Shown here: one piece after another, positions 41,639 through 51,365 of the stretch
How the letters are laid out: each line of letters starts with the position of its first letter
Numbering within the stretch: the first letter of the stretch is position 1
Origin: Rhodanobacteraceae bacterium
GTDB taxonomy: Bacteria > Pseudomonadota > Gammaproteobacteria > Xanthomonadales > SZUA-5
Length of the DNA stretch: 64,000 bases
Direction of reading: 5' to 3'
Assembly: GCA_016717705.1 (NCBI GenBank)
Contig: JADKFD010000017.1
Span: 1 to 64,000 of the forward strand
Notes under the pieces: model-generated
Database searches by the model: none
Told to the model about the DNA's origin: nothing
What the model saw: the letters and a program-made list of their open reading frames with translations, nothing else
Made by a program: the position numbers and the translations under genes

Positions 41639-43608
41639 TGCGTCCCGCACCGGCGCGCTGGTTCGAGGTGTTGTGCGCGCGCGACGATGTCTCGCTGCTG
41701 CTCGAAGCGCTCGGGAAAACCGCTGCGGTGGAACTCGAAGCCACTGACGGCATCGGCATGCCCGCGGAATGGGCAGCCTTGTCGCCCGGGCTCGCCGAGT
41801 TCCATGGCTGGCAGGCGCGCTGCGGCGAGTTCTGGCCGCCGGCGAGCGCAGCGTCGACCTGTCCGGACACGCCGCAGCGCACACTGCAACGGGCGCTGGC
41901 CGCCGTGCAGAGCTGGGGACGCAGTTGCGAAGCGGACATCGCGGCGCTGCAGCAATTGGCCCGCGAGCGTCGCGAACTCACGCTGTGGCTGGCGGCCATC
42001 CAGGCCTGGCAAGCGCAGGCAACGCAGACACCGGTGCTGACCGAAGGTGCCAGTGCGTTGATCGGCAGTTGGCTGGTCGAACCTGGCGCAGCCACATTGA
42101 CGCTGGATGAGTACGGTCTGGCGCGCGAACTGGAGCTGGCTGACGGCCGCAAGCTCTGGCTGTTGCTGGCCGATCATGGACGCATCAGCACGCTCAAGGC
42201 CGCGCTGGCGGCCGCGCACGGCACACTGCTGCCCTGCCCGCGCTGGCTGCCGCAGCCGCTGGTCGGCGTGGACGCGGTCGGCGCCGCGCAGCAGGCTGCG
42301 CTCGACACGCGCACCTTGCAGCATCGATCGCATCTGCAGGCAGTGGCAGCGCAAACCGGATTGGCGCAGGCACTCGCCGACCTGATGCGCCTGGACTGGA
42401 TCGCGCGCAGCGTGCACGCGCTGCGCACCAGCGCGTTGCTGGCGTTCATCAGCGGCTGGACCTCGGATGCCAGCGGCGCCGCCATCGAGGGCGCCGTGTC
42501 GTCCAGTGGCGCTCGCGCCCTGCTGCATTTCCCGACGCCGCCGGCGCAGGCGACGCCGCCCTTGCTGCTCAGCAACCCGCGCTGGGCACGCCCCTTCGAG
42601 ATCTTCAGTCGCGCCTTCGGCGTACCCGGTCGCAATGAGGCCGACCCCACTCCGGTGGTCGCCCTGGTGGCGCCCCTGCTGTTTGGCTACATGTTCGGCG
42701 ACATCGGCCAGGGTGCGCTCATCGTGGCTGCCGGCTTCTGGCTGCAGCGACGCTATCCGCTGGCGCGCCTGGCGATCAGCGCCGGTCTGGCCTCGATGCT
42801 GTTCGGCTGGGTCTACGGCAGTGTGTTCGCCATGGAACACCTGATCCAGCCATTGTGGCTGCGCCCCTTGCAGCAGCCGCTGGCCGTATTGGCGGCGCCG
42901 CTGGCTGGCGGTGCCGTGCTGTTGCTGCTCGGCTTGGCACTCAACGGCCTTGGCGCCTGGTGGAGCGGCAAGCTGAGCGAATGGCTGCGGCGCGACGCGG
43001 GCGGCATCGTGGTGTATCTGGGATTGCTGCTGTCCCCGTTCCACCGCGCCGGACTGTGGCTGGCTGCGTGCGGGGTGGTCTGGACGCTCACTGCGGAGAT
43101 CGTGCACCAGTCCGTGAGCGGCCGTAGCTCGGCCTCGCCGCGCGGAGCGGCGATCGCGCCGGCGGCCGCGGGGACCGCCGAGAGTGCGCAAAACGCCGGG
43201 AACTCCCCTAACCACCGTCGCCCGACGTCGGGCCCGGTCGACGCGAGTACCCAGCCTGCAAGAGCGGGCCTGGCGATTGCGCTGGCCGCCGCGCTCGGCG
43301 AACTGCTCGAACGCACCCTGCAACTGGCGGTGAACACGCTGTCCTTTGCCCGTGTGGGCGCGTTTGCACTGGCGCATGCCGGATTGTCGAGTGCCGTGAT
43401 CGCTCTGGCGCAGATCGCCGGGCATGGCCTGGGCGGACTGCTGGTGCTGATCCTGGGCAATGTGGTGATGCTCGTCCTCGAGGCGATGGTGGTGTCGATC
43501 CAGACCACGCGCCTGGTGCTCTTCGAGTTCTTCACTCGCTTTCTCACTGGTGCCGGACGCGTGTTTGCGCCGCTGCCACCGCCGCCATCGATGACCGGGA
43601 GGTCCTGA
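41635..43608 (+). CDS. V/A-type ATPase subunit I (a subunit)
   Basis: The membrane stator subunit that forms the ion half-channels. The 657-residue protein has a soluble N-terminal half (1-330) and about seven membrane helices after PLLFGYMFGDIGQGAL, a family landmark. LQLAVNTLSFARVGAFALAHAG is the helix with the essential arginine. An extra hydrophilic stretch of about 45 residues (about 495-540, rich in Ser/Pro/Ala) sits between two helices and includes a perfect CCCGACGTCGGG palindrome at DNA level, perhaps an inserted repeat. It overlaps the next gene's start by one base (TGATG). Confidence 0.88.
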   Translation: MMRPAPARWFEVLCARDDVSLLLEALGKTAAVELEATDGIGMPAEWAALSPGLAEFHGWQARCGEFWPPASAASTCPDTPQRTLQRALAAVQSWGRSCEADIAALQQLARERRELTLWLAAIQAWQAQATQTPVLTEGASALIGSWLVEPGAATLTLDEYGLARELELADGRKLWLLLADHGRISTLKAALAAAHGTLLPCPRWLPQPLVGVDAVGAAQQAALDTRTLQHRSHLQAVAAQTGLAQALADLMRLDWIARSVHALRTSALLAFISGWTSDASGAAIEGAVSSSGARALLHFPTPPAQATPPLLLSNPRWARPFEIFSRAFGVPGRNEADPTPVVALVAPLLFGYMFGDIGQGALIVAAGFWLQRRYPLARLAISAGLASMLFGWVYGSVFAMEHLIQPLWLRPLQQPLAVLAAPLAGGAVLLLLGLALNGLGAWWSGKLSEWLRRDAGGIVVYLGLLLSPFHRAGLWLAACGVVWTLTAEIVHQSVSGRSSASPRGAAIAPAAAGTAESAQNAGNSPNHRRPTSGPVDASTQPARAGLAIALAAALGELLERTLQLAVNTLSFARVGAFALAHAGLSSAVIALAQIAGHGLGGLLVLILGNVVMLVLEAMVVSIQTTRLVLFEFFTRFLTGAGRVFAPLPPPPSMTGRS

Positions 43609-43988
43609 TGTCCCAATCCACCGAATTACCCGTCGCCAGCCCGCGCCTGCGTCTGGCGCTCGGCGCCGTGTTGATCTTCGCCGTCCTCGGCAGCCTGGTG
43701 CTTCTGGCGATGCCGGCGGCGCTGGCCCAGGAGGCGCTCACCGGGCCCGCCGCGATTGACCCGGCGGCGCTCAGTTACGCTTTCATGGCCGCAGCACTGG
43801 CTACCGCCGCGTCGGCGATCGGCGCGGGCATCGCGGTGGCGCGCGTCGGCACGGCCGCCGTCGGTGCGCTGGCCGAAAAACCCGAGCTGTTCGGCCGCCT
43901 GCTGATCTTCGTCGGACTGGCCGAGGGCATTGCGATCTACGGGCTGATCGTGTCGATCCTGATCCTCAACCGACTCGGAAGTGGCTGA
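43608..43988 (+). CDS. V/A-type ATPase proteolipid subunit K (c ring)
   Basis: The rotor subunit of the membrane ring. The 126-residue protein has an N-terminal hydrophobic segment (17-41, signal or extra helix) followed by one helical hairpin (56-83 and 94-121). The ion-carrying carboxylate is Glu106 in VGLAEGIAIYG. The hairpin lacks both the Gln of helix 1 and the Ser/Thr next to the Glu that coordinate sodium in Na+-binding rings, so protons are the likely coupling ion (inference). Confidence 0.88.
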   Translation: MSQSTELPVASPRLRLALGAVLIFAVLGSLVLLAMPAALAQEALTGPAAIDPAALSYAFMAAALATAASAIGAGIAVARVGTAAVGALAEKPELFGRLLIFVGLAEGIAIYGLIVSILILNRLGSG

Positions 43989-43990
43989 GC

Positions 43991-44290
43991 GTGAGCCGCG
44001 CGCTGTACATCGGCGACGAGACGCATGCCGCTGGCTGGCGGCTGGCGGGCATCGAAGTGCGCGTCGTCGCGGCGGACAGCGACATCGACGCGCTGTTCGA
44101 CTCCGCCGCTGCCGACGCCGATCTGCTGCTCATGTCCGCGGCCAGCGCCGCACGCCTGTCCGCCGCGCGACTCAACCAGGCACAACGCGCACTGTCTCCC
44201 TTGTTGCTGGTGTTGCCCGGGACCGCCGCGGTCGTGGGTGGCTCGGAACTGGCGCAGCGCGTACGCAGTCAACTGGGGATGGAATCGTGA
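43991..44290 (+). CDS. V/A-type ATPase subunit F
   Basis: A 99-residue central-stalk subunit: ALYIGDETHAAGWRLAGIE at the start and DADLLLMSAASAARL in the middle give the Rossmann-like fold of subunit F, ending in LAQRVRSQLGM. Starts with GTG two bases after subunit K stops. Its stop overlaps the start of subunit E (GTGA). Confidence 0.82.
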   Translation: MSRALYIGDETHAAGWRLAGIEVRVVAADSDIDALFDSAAADADLLLMSAASAARLSAARLNQAQRALSPLLLVLPGTAAVVGGSELAQRVRSQLGMES

Positions 44291-44889
44291 ACGCAAGCGC
44301 CCAGGAACAGGCCCTGCTGGATCTGATTGCCGCCGATCGTGCGCGACGCTGCAGCGAGATCCTGCAAACCGCCCAGCGCCAGTCCGATGAGCTGTTGCAC
44401 GAGGCGCACCGGCATGCCCGCGAGCGCCTGCGCCAGGCGCTGAATGAAGCCCGCGAACGCGCTCGCCAGCGGGTGGCCGGCGCCATCGCACAACGCCAGA
44501 CCCGCGCGCGGCTGGCGCAGCAGAGTTCCGCCAGCGAGTTCCTGACCCACGCGCTGCAACGGCTGCCCGCGGCGCTGACGCAGCGCTGGCGGCAAGCTTG
44601 CGAACGCCGGCGCTGGGTGCAGATGGCGCTGGCGCAGGCACAGCAGAGTCTGCCGGCGGGTCCATGGCGCATCGAGCACGCGGACGGCCTGCAAGCCGAA
44701 GACATCAGCGCCCTCGGGGCAGATGCCGGCGACGCGGCAAACAAGCGCTTCCAGCTCAACGCGCAACTGGTCGCCGGTCTGCGCATTTTCGGCAACGGCA
44801 ATTGCATCGACGCCAGCCTGCCTGGCCTGCTCAGCGATCGCGAAAACCTCGCGGCGGCCCTGTTGCAGGCCTGGGAACAGACGCCATGA
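44287..44889 (+). CDS. V/A-type ATPase subunit E
   Basis: A 200-residue peripheral-stalk subunit: a long N-terminal helix of heptads (residues 15-90, many Ala/Arg/Gln) precedes a compact C-terminal domain ending GLRIFGNGNCIDASLPGLL, which resembles the family pattern (GGvvv...G.I..dNTL). GTG start overlapping subunit F; its stop overlaps subunit A (ATGA). Confidence 0.82.
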   Translation: MNASAQEQALLDLIAADRARRCSEILQTAQRQSDELLHEAHRHARERLRQALNEARERARQRVAGAIAQRQTRARLAQQSSASEFLTHALQRLPAALTQRWRQACERRRWVQMALAQAQQSLPAGPWRIEHADGLQAEDISALGADAGDAANKRFQLNAQLVAGLRIFGNGNCIDASLPGLLSDRENLAAALLQAWEQTP

Positions 44890-46761
44890 GCGCCCGCGCG
44901 CTGATCCAGTGGATCGCCGGCCCGGTGCTGCGCGCGCGCTGCGAAGGCCCGTTTGCGCTGCGCGAATCGGTCAGCGTCGGCGCGCACGGATTGCTCGGCG
45001 AGGTCGTACGCATCGACGGCGACGACATCCTGGTCCAGGTTTACGAGGACACCACCGGCTTGCGGCCCGGAATCGAGGTGATCGGCAGCGGACTGCCGCT
45101 GGCGGTGCAACTGGGTCCGGCCTTGCTGGGCGGCATGTTCGATGGATTGCTGCGCCCGCTGGGTGGTCGCGACGTCGCCTACGTGCAGCCGGGGTCGCAG
45201 CACGCCGGAACGGCCGTCGAGTTCGAATTGCTGCCGCGCGTCTCGATCGGCAGCAACATCCTCGGCGGGCAACTGATCGCCGAAGTCTGGCGTGCCGATT
45301 TCCCGCACCAGCGCGTCTTCAGTCCGCCCGATGCTGCCGGCGAGGTCATCGCGATCGCCACAGCGGGCCGCTATCTCGACGACGCCATCATCTGCCGCTT
45401 GCGTGCTGCCGATGGCAGCGAGTACCGGATTGCCATGCGCCAGGCCTGGCCGGTGCGCACGCCGCGCCCGGTCGGCCGGCGTCTGCAGACCACCGCGCCG
45501 ATGCTCACCGGCCAACGCATCATCGATTCGCTGTTCCCGGTGGCGCTGGGTGGCAAGGCGGCGATTCCCGGCGGCTTTGGCACCGGCAAGACCGTGCTGC
45601 TGGAAGCGCTGGCGCGGGGCTGTAGCGCCGATGTCGTCATCTATCTTGGTTGCGGCGAGCGCGGCAACGAAATCGCCGGCGTCCTGGAGGAGTTCCCGAC
45701 GCTGATCGACCCGCGCAACGGTCGGCCGCTGATGGAACGCATGGTGATCATCGCCAACACCTCGAACATGCCGGTCGCTGCGCGTGAAGCCAGCATTTAC
45801 AGCGCCGTCACCGTCGCCGAGTACTTCCGCGACCAGGGCTTGCATGTCGCGCTGATGGCCGATTCCACCAGTCGCTGGGCCGAGGCCTTGCGCGAGGTGT
45901 CCGGGCGCTTCGGCGAACTGCCGGGCGAAGGCGGCTATCCGGCCTACCTCGCCAGCCGTCTGGCTGATTTCTATGAGCGTGCGGCGCTGGTCGAGACGCT
46001 CGGCGGCGACACCGGGTCGGTCACCCTGATCGGCGCCATCAGTCCGCCATCCGGCGATTTCTCCGAACCGGTGACCAATCACACCAAGCGCTACGTCAAG
46101 GCCTTCTGGATGCTCGATTCCAAGCGTGCGCAGGCGCGCTTCTATCCGGCGGTGCATCCGCTGCACTCCTATGCCGAAGATGCCCAGGACTTTGTCGCCT
46201 GGTGGGCGGCCGAAGGCTGCGATACCTGGTGGACCCTGCGCCAGCGCTTTCTGGCCTTGCTGGAAGAGCAGGCGCGCCTGGAGCGCATGGCGCGGATCAT
46301 CGGCAAGGATGCACTGCCCGCGCGACAGCAGCTGACCCTGTTCAATGCCGAACTCATGAACGAGTCCTTCCTGCGCCAGTCGGCCTTTTCCGCAGTCGAT
46401 CGCGTCGCAGTACCGGCCAAACAAGGCGCGATGATGCGCATGCTGGCCCGCTGGATGGATCTGTCGCTGAACGCACTGAGCGACGGCGTGGAACTCACCC
46501 GCATCGCCGAGCTGCCATGCCTGCGCCCGCTGGCGCGCATGGGTGAGGAAATCGCCAACGACGACTTGCTGCGCTTTCGCCAGTTGCAAACGCGGATGGA
46601 GGCGGAGTTTGCGGCGTTGACTGCGACGCGCGGTGGTCGCGACGCGCACGTCGCTCCTGCTACCGCCGCGGGCGGTCCGCCGGGTAGGAGCGACGTGTAT
46701 GTCGCGACAGGGTCAGCCGCAGACGATCGCGACGTGCACGTCGCTCCTACCGGAGACAACC

Positions 46762-46784
<23 letters not shown>
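44886..46784 (+). CDS. atpA: V/A-type ATPase catalytic subunit A with repeat-encoded C-terminal tail
   Basis: The ATP-hydrolysing (or synthesising) subunit. The 632-residue protein has the P-loop GGFGTGKT, VIYLGCGERGNEIAGVLEEF, MADSTSRWAEALREVSGR and the A-specific non-homologous insert. Family members are usually near 580-600 residues. Here about the last 50 residues, starting at TATRGGRDAHV, are encoded by three copies of a REP-like palindrome (46635-46750), and their sequence is low in complexity. The start ATG at 44886 overlaps the subunit E stop. Its 3' end overlaps subunit B by 23 bases because of the added tail. Confidence 0.92.
46635..46750. repeat. three palindromic R2 units inside the 3' end of the subunit A gene
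   Basis: GTCGCGACGCGCACGTCGCT (from 46636), its inverted copy (46684-46708) and a third direct copy (46725-46750), all around the core CGACGTGNACGTCGC...TCCTAC. Related in style to R1 but with a different GC core. Open reading continues through all three. Confidence 0.85.
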
Positions 46785-48143
<1,359 letters not shown>

Positions 48144-48147
<4 letters not shown>

Positions 48148-48752
48148 GCGAACGCGTCGCCACCCGCAGCGTGTTGCTGGAGTTGCGCGAAGAGCGCAGC
48201 TCGATGCGCGAGGGATTCACCTTCCTCGACGAGAAGTGCCTGTTGCTGGCCGGCGCACTGCTGCGCGAACTGAGCCGCTACGACGCGCTGTGGCGGGAAC
48301 TCAACGAGCTCATCGCGGACGCCGACGAGACCTTGCGCGCGGCCCTCGGCCGGCACGGCCTGGAGGGCCTGGCGATCTATCCGCTGGCGCAGGACCGCGC
48401 CGAGCCGGGCTGGGTACTGAACATCGAACACCGCTCGGTCATGGGGGTACCGCTGCTGGATGCGAGCAGCAAGCTGACACCGCCGGCGGTAGCCGAGCCG
48501 CTGCTGCGCACACCCGAAGCGGATGCCTGCGCCATCGCCCACGCAGTCTTGCTGCGCAAGGCCGCCGAGCTGGCCGCCGCGGGGGCCAATCTGGAGCGAT
48601 TGCTGTACGAGTACCGGCGCACCTCGCGGCGCGCGCGGGCACTCGACGGCGTCTTGCTGCCGGAACTCGATCACGATGTCGACGAAATGACGCTGATGTT
48701 CGAGGAACAGGAGCGTGAAGAATCGATATTGATGCGGCCGCGGGGACGCTGA
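48144..48752 (+). CDS. atpD: V/A-type ATPase central-stalk subunit D
   Basis: The rotating shaft of the motor. The 202-residue protein is two long helices: the N-terminal one (TRSVLLELREERSSMREGF, LDEKCLLLAGALL) and a C-terminal one (RLLYEYRRTSRRARALDGVLLPEL), separated by a short globular middle. These match NtpD-type subunits. It is the last gene of the nine-gene operon and is followed by palindromes. Confidence 0.92.
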
Positions 48753-48770
48753 GCGCAAGCATTGAGCAAA

Positions 48771-48848
48771 AGCATCGCGCGCGAGCGCGCTCCTGCACAT
48801 TCTCCGAAAGTCCACGCAGAATTTGCAGGAGCGCGCTCGCGCGCGATA
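48771..48848. repeat. REP-like palindrome pair, family R1 (copy f)
   Basis: Inverted pair (48771-48799, 48822-48848) just after the V-ATPase operon, with a TCCTGC/GCAGGA variant instead of TCCTAC. A possible transcript end. Confidence 0.8.
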
Positions 48849-48929
48849 GCTCTTCCCCGGTGAACCCGCGTTGCGCGTACACCGGGCTACCGGCTTCAAG
48901 TTAGGCCGGGGTACGGCACGGGCGTTCCT

Positions 48930-48999
48930 TGGGTCCGGACCCTGTCCAGACGCTGTTTCCACATTCCGGCCAGAGGCGTCCGGACAAGGTCCGGACCCG
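48930..48999. repeat. palindrome pair, family R3 (copy b)
   Basis: TGGGTCCGGACCCTGTCCAG (from 48930) and its inverted copy GTCCGGACAAGGTCCGGACC (from 48978), as at 29831-29902. It lies just downstream of the convergent lipoprotein gene. Confidence 0.8.
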
Positions 49000-49010
49000 A
49001 AACAGCGTCG

Positions 49011-51197
49011 CTACTGCGCCCGACACTGCGTCGGCAAGTAGCGCTGGTCGATGTCGCTCATTTCCACACCCTCTTCAAAGGCCACCAACAGATCCTCGGC
49101 GCCGGCGGCCGCATATCCACAACGCCATTCGACACTGTCATCGCTGACCTGCGCGGGGACCAGATACAGGTACTTGCCGGCTATCCGGATCGCTGCCTGG
49201 TCGGTGAAATGGATCAGAATGGTGCCGTTGTCGAGATCGATCTGCGCGTGCCCGTTGCTACTCGCCTGTGGCAAATCCATGCCCAGCGACGCCGCGTCCG
49301 TCGGTAGTTCGCCGCTGCTGGCGTAGTGCTCGGTGATCGCCGTCTTCAGCGCGCTGGTCTCGGCCAGCGCCTGCGCAACTTCGGCTCGCAGGGTGAAGTC
49401 CTGATAGGCGGGCATGGCGATGGCGGCGAGAACGCCAGCCGCGGCGGCCGCGGTCAGTCCGTCGCTGCCGTTGACCCACTCCAGCGGGTGCTGGGCGTAG
49501 TCGAGCTCCAACTGCAGCCGCGTTGGGCTCAGCTGCAGGCTGGCGCCGAGTGCCGACTCAGCCGGCAGCGCCAATTGCCGTGCGCTGGGCAGTGCCATCA
49601 GGTCCACCTCGACGCCACCGACGTCGCCAAGGCTGGCCAGCAGGCCGAGCCAGCCATGATAGGTGCGTCGCGCAGCATCATTGACCACCGCCGCGCCACT
49701 GAGCAGAGCCGTCGCGTCGGCACCGGCACCGGCAAGATAGGCATCCAGCGGCTGATCCGCACCCAACGCCAGCCGATCCATCAAGGGCTGCGGCACGCCG
49801 GCAATGACCAGCCAGCCATCCTGCTCGATCCAGTACAGATGGCTGCCGGCGCGGGCGTAGATCTTCGCCGCCAGCTCATCGTCGAGTTTTTCCGCATCCG
49901 CCCCCAAGGTGCGGCCGATCTCGAGGAAACTCGGCAGGCGCAGGTGATGGATCTGCCCTCCGGCATGATCGAAAACGACGCTCCGGGCCTTGAACTTCTC
50001 CTGGAGTACGCCGAGCAGGCGCTTGAACGCGGCGGCATCGTGCAGGCGGATGGCCGCGAATTCGCCGGCATCGTCGGCGAATGCCACCACGTCCGGGCCA
50101 AACGGCGCGAACAGATCGACGGTGTGCAGCCCGGTCAACTCGACCAGCTTCGCCTCGGCCTCGTTCCAACCCTTGGAAAGCTCCGCATCCTGCTGGACCG
50201 CGGCGATGATTCGCGTCACGTCATCACCGCTGTACCAGCCGGCGCTGACCAGCATTCGCGTGCTCCCGGAGGCTTTCAGATCCAGCTTGCGCGGGGCCTG
50301 CGGCAGATAGCTGGTCCACGCCGCGCCGCTGATCTCGGCGCGCAATCCCAGCCGGCCGTGACCGTCGACGCTGCCCCAGCCGAGCGCAATGCGCTTGGTC
50401 TGGTCGAGCAGCTTGCGCGCCGCCTCGTCGGTGACGGCGGCAGCCAGAATCGGGCGCATGGCCTCGACATCGGCCCAGATCACCAGGCCGTCGCCGTGCG
50501 CGTCGATCTCGCGCTCCAGGGCCAGTTCGGCGCGCGGCTCGACCTTGCCGTCGGCGATCGCCTTGCGCATGGCTTTCAGCGAATCGAGGTTGGCATACAT
50601 GCCGCCGAGCGCGGAAAGACGCTTGCTGGCCACGTCGAAATGCAGGAAGCCCGGTGCGCCAGCGTTGGGCAACGACGCATAGCCCTCGGCATCGAACACC
50701 AATGCCGCGCCGCCGGTCGCTTCGCCGAGCACCTTGCCCAGCGCGGCTGCGTCGGCATAGTCGAGGGTCAGCGTGAGGTAGACATTCGCCGCCGGCGAGG
50801 CCATGCGCCCCGCGGCGATCACGGCAATCTCCACGGGCGAGCCCAGGCGGTAAAGCAAACCCGCAAATGGCAACGCCGCTTCGCCCGACAGCGGGTCCTT
50901 GGCCAGATCGGCACGCAGTTTGAGCACCGCGTCGACATAGGCCTGGCTCTGGAACATGCGATCGTTGGTCTTGCCGGCCGGACCCAGGGCGCTGCGCCAG
51001 GGACTGGGCAGGCGGACGTAGGCAATGGTGTCGGCGGGAAGCCGGTCGCGCAGCCATGGCGCTTCGGAAAAGGCGGCCTTCTGCGCGCTATCGTCGGCGC
51101 TGGCGACTTTCGATGTCGGTGACTTTTCATCCGAACAGGCGGCGAAAATCGTCAGGATGAACAGCATCAGGAGCAGTCGTGCAAGTCGCATCGGCAT
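49011..51197 (-). CDS. large lipoprotein with C-terminal type IV pilin-like segment
   Basis: A 728-residue protein of unknown function. The N-terminus has a lipobox-like LTIFAAC near residue 22. The next roughly 570 residues are an uncharacterised globular region with no motif I recognise (SEAPWLRDRLPADTIAYVRLP resembles DUF3352-like proteins). From about 578, a hydrophobic helix and GVLAAIAMPAYQDFTLRAEV, then ETSALKTAITEHYASSGELP, closely match the start of a mature type IV pilin, and a terminal Cys pair could mimic a pilin D-region. A pilin module at the C-terminal end of a lipoprotein is unusual. The start could also be 51191. Confidence 0.75.
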   Translation of the reverse strand: MPMRLARLLLMLFILTIFAACSDEKSPTSKVASADDSAQKAAFSEAPWLRDRLPADTIAYVRLPSPWRSALGPAGKTNDRMFQSQAYVDAVLKLRADLAKDPLSGEAALPFAGLLYRLGSPVEIAVIAAGRMASPAANVYLTLTLDYADAAALGKVLGEATGGAALVFDAEGYASLPNAGAPGFLHFDVASKRLSALGGMYANLDSLKAMRKAIADGKVEPRAELALEREIDAHGDGLVIWADVEAMRPILAAAVTDEAARKLLDQTKRIALGWGSVDGHGRLGLRAEISGAAWTSYLPQAPRKLDLKASGSTRMLVSAGWYSGDDVTRIIAAVQQDAELSKGWNEAEAKLVELTGLHTVDLFAPFGPDVVAFADDAGEFAAIRLHDAAAFKRLLGVLQEKFKARSVVFDHAGGQIHHLRLPSFLEIGRTLGADAEKLDDELAAKIYARAGSHLYWIEQDGWLVIAGVPQPLMDRLALGADQPLDAYLAGAGADATALLSGAAVVNDAARRTYHGWLGLLASLGDVGGVEVDLMALPSARQLALPAESALGASLQLSPTRLQLELDYAQHPLEWVNGSDGLTAAAAAGVLAAIAMPAYQDFTLRAEVAQALAETSALKTAITEHYASSGELPTDAASLGMDLPQASSNGHAQIDLDNGTILIHFTDQAAIRIAGKYLYLVPAQVSDDSVEWRCGYAAAGAEDLLVAFEEGVEMSDIDQRYLPTQCRAQ

Positions 51198-51365
51198 TTG
51201 CCTGTCAGGGTTGTTTACACAATGATCGCATGATGTCCATGCGCAATCGCAGCCCGCAGGCGCGGACTGCGCGGGATATTCCGACGATGCTGAATTGGCC
51301 TTCACGCATACATCCGAGGATTGCGATCTACTCGCGCACCCGTCCGGCAGGCCCCTGATGCCCCG

